Assembly (NCBI GenBank): GCA_000507305.1
Contig: DF241591.1
Span: 9,639-73,638, forward strand
Direction: 5' to 3'
Length of the DNA: 64,000 bases
DNA from: Breviolum minutum Mf 1.05b.01
Taxonomy: Eukaryota > Sar > Dinophyceae > Suessiales > Symbiodiniaceae
Shown here one piece after another: positions 40,901-51,039 of the stretch (position 1 is the stretch's first letter; the number at the start of each line of letters is the position of its first letter). The position numbers and the translations under genes were made by a program. The notes below the pieces were generated by a model that saw only the letters and a list, made by a program, of their open reading frames with translations, had not been told where the DNA came from and ran no database searches.

Positions 40901-43900
40901 GGAACTGAGAACAATTGACTGGATCTCGGGTCTTGCCAAGAATTCCTGGGTTGGAGTGAGGTACGTGGCGAAGCCGCCAATCTCGACGCATCCACAGGCA
41001 AGGATTCATCAAGCTTTCTTGGGATCGGAGGATCGGGTTAAGCAAAAAGCTCGTGGGGTTGAGCTCAGAACAACGCTCAACTTGGACATAGGACACGTTG
41101 GCTGTTGAATCTTTGATAGTGAGACTTGTGCACAGCTCCTAGCTGAGCCAACCACAATCAACAGTTGGACATGGGGAAGGTGTTTGGTTTTTGACGTTTT
41201 GCAGGTCTTCCGCAGCAGTGTACAGTCAGAGCGCTATGGCCGTCTCTCGGACCAGTTTTGCGCACATTCAAGCATTGGTGGAACGAAAAACCTGGGAACG
41301 CGTTGGAATGACAGAGCCAGCGTCATCGTGCCATGAGAGAGCCAGGTCCAGCGTCATCGTCTCCAAGACCCTGCTACTCTTGGAGGTTTGCGGGATGGCG
41401 GGCGGCCAGAAAGTTGTTCTGCACAGGTCCAATTTTTTAAGACAGAGTACCTCGTCATTGAAGGTCATGTTGCCCAAGCTTAGTGTAAGAGTGTAAGATG
41501 CTAGGAATCGTGAGGTGAAGTCCCAATAGAAGTATTTCAATGTATTTCAATTTTCAATACATTTCAAACTCTGAAGTCGAGTCGATCGGTGTTTTTGCGT
41601 CACCTCCCTGTCTTCACGTCACGATTTGACTGCATATTCCGCACGGCCAAAGGTCTCGTGCTTTGGAACCGTTAGCGCCAGCATCTTATGTTGGAAAAAC
41701 CAGTGAAAGAGGCATGTGCATAAAACAAGAAGCATCAAGGTCATCAAACAATTGTTAGTTGCATCAAACAAAATCCGGAAACTGATATATAAAGAAAGTA
41801 AAAAGGAACGGCAAAGGAGGTGAAACAAGTGAAGCAAGAAGCCACCGTGACAAATTTGGTCTAAAGAGCAACGGGGGGAAACCTTGCAGATAAATAAAAA
41901 CATGTCAGTCAGGAAAAGACACTGGCCATGCAAGGCCAGGTACAGGTAGAAGGAAGTTTTCAGCCAAAAAAATGTCACCGCATTTCTGCGATTGTAGGAA
42001 GCTTTCCAGTCACGGCTTGCCTTTCTTGCTGCTGAGTGGCTTGTGTTGCTGCAGAGTTTTATTTTACTTTATTTCATCCTGTCTGTTTCCAACCTCTTCC
42101 CGTGCGCCGGGTTCAAAATGAGCCACGAAATGTTTGTTTGATGCTGTTGGTAATTTCGAGTGAATGAAAGAATGTCACACAACCTCGCCCCAAAAGGTTG
42201 GCTAGTAAGTAAGGGAACCCACCCTAAAACGGCTTTATTTCTGAAAATTGGAGGTTGATAAGATATCATACTTCACTCAGATATATAGTTGTTTTTTGAT
42301 CGTCTTGGAAGGATATGTTTTGAATGCTCGAATCTTTGATCCCCGTGCGAGAGACCTTCCCAGGCTTTTTTTGGCAAGATTTTGAAAACCCATGAATGAA
42401 CAAAATTCAACACAGAACATTCCAAAGCATGCGTGGATGTTGATACTTGGACTAGACTAGGTGAGCGGCTTGGAGTGGTTCCTGATTCTGTGCTTCGCAG
42501 TCATACAACAAACAATTTCGATTTCATGCTACATGCTGCCTGAAACAGAGCAACTTCAACAAGCTGAATCCCAAATGAGGCCAGCATCCTTGTGTACGGA
42601 TCTCAGCCATTTTCATGGCAAGCTGTTGACTCGGGGTGCTGGTGGTGTGTGATGGTGCTGGTGCGGTGCTATTGATGGTGTTGTGGTGGTACTAGCAACT
42701 AGTAGCCATGACGGTGACTGTGATGATTATGAGGGTGTCATGATGGTGATGATTGTTCTCTTTCATTTCATACATCGATATCATCATGATCAGTATTTGT
42801 TATTATCATCATTATTGTTTTTACCATTACTACCATAGTTTTTATACGTCATTAACCACTATTATTGTGGGAATCTGTTGTTACTATCCTAGGCAGTGTG
42901 CGATCAAATTCAGCGCGGCCAGGTGTGCCACCTGCAAAAAGCCCTAGCGTTGAGCAACTGGGAGGCAGCCAACTGAGAGGATCGGTGTTCCACGCGTTCG
43001 ACGCTGAATGCAAAACCAACCTGTTTTCGTATTTCGTTTTGTCGAGATAATCAGATTCGTAAGGCCATCGAAGATGCACTCCAACCTAGGATAGTTTCAA
43101 ACATTGCTGTTGCTGGTTCATGGGCGTTGCTTTGACACCTAATACATATACATTTCAAACAAGTGACAAATTCAGCCTACATGTAAATACATTGTTTGCC
43201 CAGGCACATTGTTGGCAATCAAATAACTCACCCAGCCATGCCATGCCTTTGAGTGGACATTTTCTAACACACTCCGAACTTCAAAACAGAATTATCTCAA
43301 GATGGAATTTGCCCTTGGACGTAAGCGAGTGTCAGAATGGGAGTCAACTCTTTGGATACCTGAAATGTTAAATTTGCTTACTGCGTATACAATAACACCC
43401 AACGGAGGCCGCATTGGTGCTCCGATGCCTCCTGCACTGGCGCCCGGCACGAGCTCCTGGGATCCTTTTGGAAGGACTCGGAGAGCTGAGTTTTCCTCAG
43501 ACTCGGCCATTCTCGACACGTCGTTTGAGAGTCGTTTGTGTTGAAAAGGAACTGATTTGCGTTTGTGTTGAACATGAAACAGCTTCGTCAGAAATGTTTT
43601 TTTTTTCCAATTCTGAATTGCGACCAGAAGACACTGTTCACTATGCAGCCTATGCAAAATGCAATGAATATTTTTGACACAGGAGGGGACGCTTGGCCTT
43701 GAAAGATGTTGAAGGATGAAAAACGATGTTCTGTTTGACATTGAGACATCGAACGATATGGGACAACATGGGACACAGACGACGATTGCAGCCTTGAGGT
43801 CGGCCTACATTAGTTCGAGGAGGGGTGTAGTTTTGCTACAAAAAAGCACAAGCAAAAGCAGCAAAACACAACCAAAGAATGACAAGATGTCAAAGAGATG

Positions 43901-46788
43901 TAAAAGTGCTGTATTCAGCAGATGGCACCTGTGGAGATTGATATTGAATTGAGTGGTTGAAATGCCACAGCATCGTAATTCAAGGCCTCGCTGCCAGGAC
44001 GACAGAATTCATTGCCTCGGCGGACCTCCTTCAAGTCCATCACGAGGGTCGGCAGAGTCGAGTCTTCTCTAAGAAGATTATTTGAACGTCTTTGATTGAA
44101 TATGTTTGAGCATAAATAATATGTGTTGAGATTTTGGATATATGTTTAAATCCTAGGATTTTAAAATGGCGAAAAGATCGATCTGTGATTCTTGTTCACA
44201 GACATACCGCAGTGTACTTGTAGACCTGCAAGGTCTTGCCAGTTGATCGTCAGTTGCCAGCTAAAGTAGATATGCTCGATGGACATCCGCAACGACGCTA
44301 CTGCGTGGAGAGATTTGCTGTAGAACTTGAACTTGGGTGAAAGATAGTTAAAGGCTATGCAACTGAAATTTTATTTGCTTTGATTTTGATTTGTCAAATG
44401 TTGTCTATTGCTTGGAAGTCCGTTCATAGTTGCATTTTGCATTTGCCCCAAAACGTAAATCGATCAGTTGGTTCATGCTTTGCAAAAGTTGATAGGGCTG
44501 GGTTCATGGCTCCTCAGAAAGCAGCGCATGTACAGGGGCGGACGCCGCCGTTGCACACGCGGGAGCGAAATCGCCAGAAGGTGGAAAGTGCCTTGCAGGA
44601 GCGACAAGAAACTCATGAGACTGGAACTAGATGGAAGATGATGGAAGTATCGAACTAGATTCCTAGATAGAACCTATGCAATCCAAGGAGCAGCAGCGCG
44701 CTGCCGAAGAAGCAAGGCGGGATCTCGTGGCATGTGTCAAAGCTTTTAGATTGGAGCCCACAGGAAAGCAATCAGCGTCGTAACCACTTGCATGATTCCC
44801 ATAAGAAGACAATGAATCAAGATAGCTGTAGGTTGATCTATGTTGATCTATACTTATATTATGATACAATAGATAATATATGAATGATAATTCTTGGATA
44901 CACGAGCGCTTGATATTAAGATGCTCCTTGATGCCAAAGTTGAACAGTTGGGAACTGCTAGCCGATTGCCTGCCGATAAATCATCATTTTCCCCCGCTGT
45001 CAGTTCTCAGATGTTTCAACCATTCCCAACCTACTACTTGCAGCATCTCACGGAATTCGTCGCGGACTGCTTGATCAGGTATGAGAAGTTCCTTCAGCCC
45101 GAGACATTCTCGGTGCCAAAGAGTTTCACTGGCAATGTGAGCAACGTTAGTTTGATGAGCTGTGCCATGACGTCCATGGGGCGAACTATTGAGGCCAGAC
45201 ACTGAGATTTCTAGAACCCTTCGATCAGGTTTGTCTTCCAGATGTTTGTAAATTCAACATGATTGGATTCAACAACTCATGATTCTTATCCACATCAAAG
45301 GAGAGCTAGCATGGTATACCTGGTATGTCTGCTCTGCATCCACCATGGCAATTCGCAGGTTCAGCAGCCTCAACCTCCCCCATCCTTGATCAATTCGGCC
45401 ACCTTGACACAATGGTAGTGGGTAGGGAGATGTTCAAGTGAGCTTAAAGGTGATGCTGTAAAGATGGTACAAAGATGGTGAATCGTGAATGCATTCAGAA
45501 AACGACGAAAACATGATAAATTTGCCAGGTCAAATACTGGAGTCATTTTGTTGCCGTGAAACGCTTGAGAATGTTGCATGGCATTGCATAAGTCCAGTGT
45601 CCTCCAAGGCCCATCCAAGGCCCATCCAAGGCCAAAGGAAAAAACAGGAATGACAAAGAATGACAAAGAATGACACAGGAAAAGCACTCAAACAACTAAA
45701 ATCTAAAATTTCAGAGCCTTCAGAGTCGAACATGACCAAGGCTTCCACTATCTCTCCGGCCATGTCACGGCATCGCCCTAGTGCCTTTCAAACTTGGGGA
45801 TGCGATGGCGTGGATGGTGTGGATGGTGTGCATGGGGAGCATTCGGTTTGGAATGTGGAAGGACAGCGGTCATTCTGTTTAGCAATTGCACCAGACTGCG
45901 ACCACGAAAATTTGTTGCTAAGGTGATGGCATTGGATTGTTGGCTCTCCCCAGTGACAGCTGGATGGGCAGATTTTGACGGTGGCAGTCTGCAGGACGTA
46001 TCAGAACCATCGAAATCTCTCTTCAAAAAATACAGTACTTTGTAATTCGTCATTTGATTGGTGGATTGAGAGAATTCAGGTTTGGGTTGAGATGTGACAA
46101 ATTGATACATTCTCAATATTCTCCTTCAGAGTTAGTTTAGTGCTGGTAAGGGAGATGGTTTGCGCTGTCCTGAATTCAGCTTTGATGATATTTGAAGCCT
46201 CTTGCGGTGTTCGGGTTCCCTCAGGTCACAGGATGAAGTTTCACAGATTTCGCCTAGCAAAGTACCGAAGGCAACATGAAAGCTTTGATCGTTCCCGAGT
46301 TCTTAGTTCTTGCTGCTTCTCCTTTCCAGGGTTTCGAGGGTAGAGAGGTGTGGAACAATTGTCTTGGATCTAGATTCACCTCCACAGTCTTCTTCGCAGG
46401 CCATGAAGTGATATATTTTGATATATTTTGATTACAGTATCTTTTCAAATACTCAAACAGCTTCAAGAAAACGGTCTACATAGACACAGCCAGATTGATG
46501 AGATGCTGTGACCAAAGTCTGAAATCAAAGCTGTGTGCCTGGAAGGGCTTTGATTCAAACAACTCGAGCCCAGACGACAAGGCGCCCGCACCGTCATTTT
46601 GAATTGCTTGAGAAAGGTCTTCGATGGTCTTCCATAGTTGTATGATTCTATGTCAGATGGGTTGACCAGGAGAGCAAAGACAATACGCAGCAATGAAAGA
46701 AACTTAAATCAAAGCCTTTGCCTATAGATTTGGACAAGTCTTGGCAGACTGGGATGCTTTCACCGAGGATCCATCCGTCGACTTCTAA
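37920..46788 (+). CDS. Whole locus: second multi-exon plus-strand gene, function unknown
   Basis: Inferred model from the ATG at 37920 to a TAA at 46786, with at least 21 exons listed below. Intron phase agrees across 39990-40425-40961-41205 and across 45883-46198-46330-46461-46728. The protein appears soluble: no long hydrophobic helix, a Gln/Glu-rich helical middle (about 44.5-44.8 kb) and an acidic C-terminus. No domain is recognised. The spacing to the previous gene (1.1 kb) and shared orientation fit a dinoflagellate tandem gene block. Confidence 0.5.
38578..38646 (+). CDS. 23-codon exon, phase 0-0
   Basis: After CTGTGCACAG, it encodes SRLLVPTNQIGLRAIARKAS and GFR, ending at the consensus GTGAGT. 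Confidence 0.65.
39000..39470. repeat. Degenerate tetranucleotide region (GATA/GATG, then ATAA/ATAC)
   Basis: A-rich, stop-rich low-complexity sequence in an intron; no protein frame is credible here. Confidence 0.8.
39919..39990 (+). CDS. 24-codon exon, phase 0-0
   Basis: After CTCGGGCAG, it encodes PSEIVSSPHLRGSTTVQEQF then LHTR, up to GTGGGA. The minus strand is also open but lacks splice signals. Confidence 0.5.
40425..40480 (+). CDS. Exon, phase 0 to 2
   Basis: After GAGGCAAAG, it encodes LLGLPTAESMATEATEQN up to GTCATG. Third positions are strongly GC, unlike the flanks. Confidence 0.55.
40961..41096 (+). CDS. 45-codon exon, phase 2 to 0
   Basis: Encodes YVAKPPISTHPQARIHQAFL, then GSEDRVKQKARGVELRTTLN, then LDIGH, up to GTTGGC. 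It joins in phase with the exons on both sides. Confidence 0.6.
41205..41321 (+). CDS. 39-codon exon, phase 0
   Basis: After TTTTGCAG, it encodes VFRSSVQSERYGRLSDQFCA, then HSSIGGTKNLGTRWNDRAS. The donor is uncertain: GTCATC would leave a 24-nt intron to the next exon. Sequence around 41314-41356 is a local duplication. Confidence 0.6.
41346..41482 (+). CDS. Exon with strong coding character
   Basis: Encodes VQRHRLQDPATLGGLRDGGR, then PESCSAQVQFFKTEYLVIEG and HVAQA, ending at GTGTAA just before an in-frame TAG. Confidence 0.6.
42466..42499 (+). CDS. Possible short exon
   Basis: Encodes GLEWFLILCFA between GGTGAG and GTCATA, phase 2 to 0. The GC-rich codons stop abruptly at 42499. Weak on its own. 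Confidence 0.35.
42893..43022 (+). CDS. 43-codon exon
   Basis: After ATCCTAG, it encodes SVRSNSARPGVPPAKSPSVE, then QLGGSQLRGSVFHAFDAEC, then KTN. An overlapping frame reading CAIKFSAARCATCKKP is shorter. Confidence 0.55.
43408..43544 (+). CDS. Exon, phase 1 entry
   Basis: Encodes RIGAPMPPALAPGTSSWDPF, then GRTRRAEFSSDSAILDTSFE to a TGA at 43542. A GTTTGA donor at about 43522 is possible. High third-position GC. Confidence 0.55.
44518..44779 (+). CDS. Two helical exons (44518-44646 and 44667-44779)
   Basis: The first encodes KAAHVQGRTPPLHTRERNRQ then KVESALQERQETHE. The second encodes IEPMQSKEQQRAAEEARRDL then VACVKAFRLEPTG. Both are charged, coiled-coil-like and GC at third positions. If the boundaries are right, the intron is only 20 nt; a GA-AG boundary further upstream is the alternative. 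Confidence 0.55.
44921..45078 (+). CDS. Exon ending at GTATGA
   Basis: Encodes MLLDAKVEQLGTASRLPADK, then SSFSPAVSSQMFQPFPTYYL, then QHLTEFVADCLI. Clear coding composition. Confidence 0.65.
45207..45414 (+). CDS. Two exons (45207-45228 and 45359-45414)
   Basis: A 22-nt exon (FLEPFDQ) enters in phase 2 from 45078 and leaves in phase 0. The next, after ATTCGCAG, reads VQQPQPPPSLINSATLTQ, Pro/Gln-rich. Confidence 0.5.
45715..45780 (+). CDS. Exon, phase 2 to 2
   Basis: After AAATTTCAG, it encodes AFRVEHDQGFHYLSGHVTAS and P, up to GTGCCT. The join from 45414 would create TGA, so the previous donor is probably slightly upstream. Confidence 0.55.
45883..45997 (+). CDS. Exon, phase 2 to 0
   Basis: After TGTTTAG, it encodes NCTRLRPRKFVAKVMALDCW, then LSPVTAGWADFDGGSLQD, up to GTATCA. 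NCT is a potential glycosylation sequon, although no secretion signal is seen. Confidence 0.6.
46198..46224 (+). CDS. Nine-codon exon (PLAVFGFPQ)
   Basis: Between TTTGAAG and GTCACA, phase 0-0, fitting both neighbours. Too short to be sure alone. Confidence 0.35.
46330..46407 (+). CDS. 26-codon exon, phase 0-0
   Basis: After CCTTTCCAG, it encodes GFEGREVWNNCLGSRFTSTV then FFAGHE, up to GTGATA. Confidence 0.65.
46461..46507 (+). CDS. Exon, phase 0 to 2
   Basis: After CTCAAACAG, it encodes LQENGLHRHSQIDEM up to GTGACC. The final exon at 46728 completes the split Leu codon. Confidence 0.6.
46728..46788 (+). CDS. Last exon (FGQVLADWDAFTEDPSVDF, stop)
   Basis: After GCCTATAG in phase 2, 19 codons to TAA. 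Acidic C-terminus with GC-rich third positions; the alternative frame here is AT-rich. Confidence 0.65.
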
Positions 46789-48082
46789 TCACATCGGTTG
46801 AAACAGATTGGTTGTTTGCATTAAGTGTGAATGCTGAAAGTCGAATCTGGAAAAAAAGAACAGAGACTCACTGAGATATCAGTCAACTGAAGCAGTTATA
46901 TAAAACCTCTTCCAGGCATTTCTAGGTTTTGGATGCTGTTTGTTTACGGCCCGCACTGGGAGGAGAATCAGCCACCTACGAATGGAGGTACTCCGCAGTT
47001 GATGAGATGATTTGCTGATCCGGGATCCAGATCCAATTTCCAATATTTCCATTTGTTGATCCGATTTCTCTTCTCGATTTTCCACTGAGATGGGACCTGT
47101 GAATTTTCGTGATGACGGCCTCCATGGCGACAAAGGCGATGACGGCCTCCATGGCGATGGACACGACGGCAGCACCGCCATGGTCTGGGAAGATCCCGGC
47201 AGCAGCTCCGTGCGGGTCTTTGAGTCCGAGTTGCGTCGTTGGTCGAGTCATGTTTTCTTCCAATTTTTCGAAACAAACGCGATTGGTTTTTGCCCGAAAA
47301 ACGGGGAGAAGACTGAGGGTTCAGGCTTATGTAACTTATGTTTAATTCAATGAGTCACGATGTTTTTTACACACTTTTGAAGTGACTGGCATTTGGAAAT
47401 AGGGTGACAAGACTGTGGGATCAAGGGTTTCAAGCATGGTTTCTGCAAGTCTTTTGGAGGGTACACGAGCTGGGGCATCTTGTTCGTAGTTTGTTTGCGG
47501 CATTGATTATTGCTTCATTTCCCACAACCAGCACATTATCGGCTATGTCATTGCATCTATTTTATTTGTCCATTTTATTGCAGATTTTTCTTCGCACAGC
47601 TTCATCCGTAAATATTCATAATATATCTCATATACACAGCCTAGAACCCTTCAGCACAAAAGTAAGTGGAAGAATGCTGTCCTTTCTTGTCAGAAATGGA
47701 CATTTGTATGGCAAACAAGATGGTCCGCCATGAAAACCATTAGCAGCTTTCCATACGTAAGACCAGATCGCCATAAAGTGAGTACAATTTTTGCTCATAA
47801 GACTCATGACATTACTCAATCTATCTCAACCTTTGCAGGAACAATATGGTTTTATTCACATGACACATTAAACCATGTAGAACGAGATTGCTTTGGATCA
47901 AACAACAATTATCAAAACGAACTGTTTTACGTACATCAGTCAGCCGCTACTGATATGATACAATATTCATATCATCGATATCATATTATATGAAGATACA
48001 TATATATACATATATATATATATATACACATTGTTTTTTCTCGTTCATTTTGATTGACATTCTCAAAATCTCTTGGACCAAG
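46789..48082. other. Intergenic or 5' part of a third plus-strand gene
   Basis: At 47093-47260 three frames are simultaneously open and GC-rich. One gives a Gly-x-x run (GLHGDKGDDGLHGDGHDG, collagen-like), another an N-terminus-like MMTASMATKAMTASMAMD, and the minus strand is also open. The stretch contains two copies of GATGACGGCCTCCATGGCGA. I cannot decide which, if any, is translated. The rest shows nothing. Confidence 0.4.
47996..48028. repeat. TA dinucleotide tract
   Basis: TATATATACATATATATATATATA-type tract immediately upstream of the exon at 48083. Confidence 0.85.
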
Positions 48083-48268
48083 GCAGAGAAGGAAGCCAAC
48101 CCCCACCCATTCAGCCACGATGAGACGTGCGAAGCTTGGAAAGAGGACACGGCGACTTGTCCAGGCTCGTGCAGATTTTCGGTCAAAACTCTTCAGAGAC
48201 TTCAGGGTTCACGGTTTGACAGTGCCGCAGGCAGTATCAATGTGAGCCGACAGACTGTGTCGTCACTG
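48083..48268 (+). CDS. 62-codon exon, phase 0-0
   Basis: After GGACCAAG, it encodes AEKEANPHPFSHDETCEAWK, then EDTATCPGSCRFSVKTLQRL, then QGSRFDSAAGSINVSRQTV, up to GTACGC. Three Cys and an NVS sequon suggest a secreted or surface protein. Confidence 0.55.
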
Positions 48269-48479
48269 GTACGCTGCCCAGGCTTTTTCGTTTGCGTTGC
48301 ACGCCTCAAACTATTCATGAGTATTCCATAGTATTCCTCATCCTAATCCTTTGCGGTGTTGATCACATATTGCATTTCTTTAGACATCATTATGCCTTGC
48401 ATCCTGTTTATGTATGGCATCGTTTAAGTTTTGCTTTGCTTCAACTGATGAAATTTGAAATCAAACATCCCCGGACCAG

Positions 48480-48720
48480 GAGGTTCTGTCGAAGGATATG
48501 GATACGCTGGATACCTCTTCATACTGCCTTTCAAGTATGATTCCTTGCCATGCCCAGGTACAGGAAAAGATCTCGTTGTGGGAAACCTTCTCTACGACAC
48601 AGACACGGCTACCCAAGGTCGGGCCTGGCACGGTTTTCTACGATGTGAATCCTTCCGAGTCAAAGGCAGTCTGTTCATGCCAACAAAAGACTCCAGACAT
48701 AGCTAGGCCGCATGTCTTGC
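48480..48720 (+). CDS. Exon with Cys pairs
   Basis: After CGGACCAG in phase 0, it encodes EVLSKDMDTLDTSSYCLSSM, then IPCHAQVQEKISLWETFST, then VGPGTVFYDVNPSESKAVCS, then CQQKTPDIARPHVL. The frame is continuous, although a GTATGA donor at 48535 and an acceptor at about 48558 would also splice in phase. Confidence 0.55.
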
Positions 48721-49031
48721 TGTAGAATGATCTATAAGATAAGCAAGAAAGATTCAGAGCGACGACCACTCATCACCAGGCATGACACTTTATTGATATG
48801 TAGCAAGATGTGATAAATATGACAAGGTCTAGATGCTATTGATCTCTAATCTCGATCTAGAAGAGCTTTGAACAGGCAGGTTCAAATGCTAATCGAAGTC
48901 CCTTTGCCTAAGGCGAAATACAGCAGTTCCAGAACAATCCGTGCTGACAAACTTCTTTCGCTTGTGCATTCAAAAGGGTCTTTGTGACTTTTAGTTTCAT
49001 GGCTCCAGTTTTCCGCCCGGCAATCTGCAAG

Positions 49032-49114
49032 TGCATGCCATGGCGATGACCATCTCCTGTTTTATCTGCGCGGCTGTTCTGTCATGGACTGCGTGGCTGG
49101 TGGTTTCACCGAGG
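49032..49114 (+). CDS. Cys-rich exon, phase 2 to 1
   Basis: After CTGCAAG, it encodes ACHGDDHLLFYLRGCSVMDC then VAGGFTEG, ending at a GC donor. A competing frame starts MAMTISCFICAAVLSWTAW and resembles a signal peptide. Confidence 0.45.
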
Positions 49115-49260
49115 GCTGAGACTTGTTTATTTGATGCAATCCCCTTCGAGAAACGGCCAAAGCATCGTGTTCAAGCCGAATGTGCTGAATCTCAGATCAG
49201 AAAGCGTGTGGTGTTCAACACGTTTGCGATCGCGCCCTTCTTGATGAGAAAATTTTTCAG

Positions 49261-49388
49261 GTTTGGGTGCCAGCCGGGTCTCCCGCCAAGATCGGGACGA
49301 CCAAGCCGAAGATCTACTTTACGTGTGCTCTGAAGCTTCCCCCCAACATTTGGACCAAGATGCCTTGAACTCACTGAGTGGATGTCAG
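49261..49388 (+). CDS. Exon, frame tentative
   Basis: After ATTTTTCAG, phase 1 entry gives LGASRVSRQDRDDQAEDLLY then VCSEASPQHLDQDALNSLSG, ending GTGCAT and matching the previous exon. The phase 0 reading (VWVPAGSPAKIGTTKPKIYF) has better third-position GC. Confidence 0.45.
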
Positions 49389-50477
49389 GTGCATTGCAAA
49401 AACCTCTCTTTATCGTGTCATATCAAGGCTTCGCGTAAGCCAAACCTGGGTTGCGTAAGCAGGCGTAAGCTTTTTGGGTGAAACTTGTTGCGTAAGCAAC
49501 TTGGCGTAAGATGTTTGCTTCTCTGTATGTTACATTGCATTGTAACAGTGTAGGCTTGACATCCCAAGAGGAAAACCAAAGTGTCTCCCATAGTTTTTCG
49601 GAGGTGGATGAATGAACATGGACAAGTGAATTGTTCGTCGTTCGCTTCTGGGCATCCATATACAGCTCATAGATTCTTCCCTATATACATATCCCATGGT
49701 ATCCTATAGCCTTAAGGGACTTCAGAATTTTGGCAAAGGACTTTGGGCTGGACTATTCTGTAGCCATTTGGGGCCAAATCATGACGACAGAGCGAAATGC
49801 TCCAGACACTTGGCCTCAGGAATGCCAAGCGAGGGGGTGTGCAGGTCGAATGGCCCCACCTTCATTTAGTGAGAAGCACCAGTTTTGGGTTGGGTAAGTT
49901 TTTATTGGTATAGCATCGGCGTCAGCTTTTGAAAGATTTTTGAACCCTCTTCCTTTCTGAAAGAGCTGGGCTGGAGCATTAAGGATGGATACATTGGAGT
50001 GAGCTCAACAGGTGGAAAGCGCCCTAGCCATCATCAAGCTGTCCTCCTAGCAGATGGTTGGCGCAGGACCACATGTTTAAGCAAGACCATCAAAGAGTAT
50101 AAGGGGATGGAATCCCGCAAGCTTTCCCCCATGGAGGTGCCTTCCAAGAACCCCCAAGAAAGTCGAAACTCTTGAGGTATGAAAGCATATTTTTTTTTGG
50201 CGAAATGTCCATGAATAAGATAGGGGGCAAGTAGCATTTGTTTGGATATTATGAATACACCCAAACTTTGGGGAAAAACCAAAAGAAATCTAGACAACCA
50301 ACAGTTATCAGCAGGGGTCTCACAAAAAACTAGACCACACTCTGGCCCGAAAGAATGGCAGCACAACGCAAGGAGTTGTTTTTTTCTATCCACGCAATGC
50401 AGAAGTAATCTGGCTACATGTTGCGCAGCGCACATTAGCCTTGAAGCAACAAACAATCAAAGAAAGAAACAAACAGC

Positions 50478-50775
50478 AAGCAAGAAGCAGTGAAAAATGG
50501 CAAGCACATGATATTGAACATCAAGTGTAAGTGGCTGACCAAAGTGGCTGACCAAAGGTTTAGTACCTGACAGAATGTGAAGTATCGAAAGGTCTTTTGG
50601 AACTGAATTGTGTCAAACAGGAAGCCAGAAGCAGTGAACAATGGCAAGCACATGATACTGAACATCACGTGTAAGTGCCTGACCAAAGGTTTAATACCTG
50701 ACACAAGATCTGAATTGTTACATAACAATGTCACAATGGCAAGCACATGCTACTGAACATCACGTGTAAGTGTGA
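50478..50775. repeat. Direct repeat, about 143-bp spacing, 2.3 copies
   Basis: The block from GAAGCAGTG to ACCTGAC containing ATGGCAAGCACATGATACTG recurs at 50478-50572, 50621-50704 and 50735-50775 with a few changes. Confidence 0.8.
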
Positions 50776-50895
50776 GAGGTCTTTTGGATCTGAATTCTGT
50801 GGTTTCTGTCTTGATTGTCCAAGAAAGGATCACCAAAACAAAAATTTTTCTTTTCTAGCTATGCAAGAGCGATTTTTGACATCCAAGTCACAAAA

Positions 50896-51030
50896 AACCG
50901 AATAGCAAAGACACGCTGTATCAATTTTTGTGACAAACGAAATGAAAACCCAATAGCAAAGACACGCTGTATGGGTTCCATGCACTGCCAGCTTACCCAA
51001 TAGCAAAGACACGCTGTATGGGTTCCGTGC
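50896..51030. repeat. Three copies of an ATAGCAAAGACACGCTGTAT unit
   Basis: Copies near 50903, 50951 and 51001. The last two share the following GGGTTCCxTGCACTGC. The unit abuts the 3' end of the minus-strand gene at 51040. Confidence 0.8.
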
Positions 51031-51039
51031 ACTGCTAGC

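Larger units (their letters stand above)
49389..51039. other. Convergent intergenic region with short repeats
   Basis: 3' ends of a plus-strand and a minus-strand gene face each other here. It holds the GCGTAAGC cluster (49432-49510), a 143-bp-spaced repeat (50478-50775) and a CAAAGACACGCTGTAT repeat (50896-51020). No exon is supported. Confidence 0.6.

Noticed and set aside
49764-49784. CTGTAGCCATTTGGGGCCAAA resembles the dinoflagellate spliced-leader sequence
   Set aside because: Only about 16 of 21 positions match and it lies in a convergent intergenic region on the wrong side of any start; treated as chance. No other spliced-leader relic was seen.
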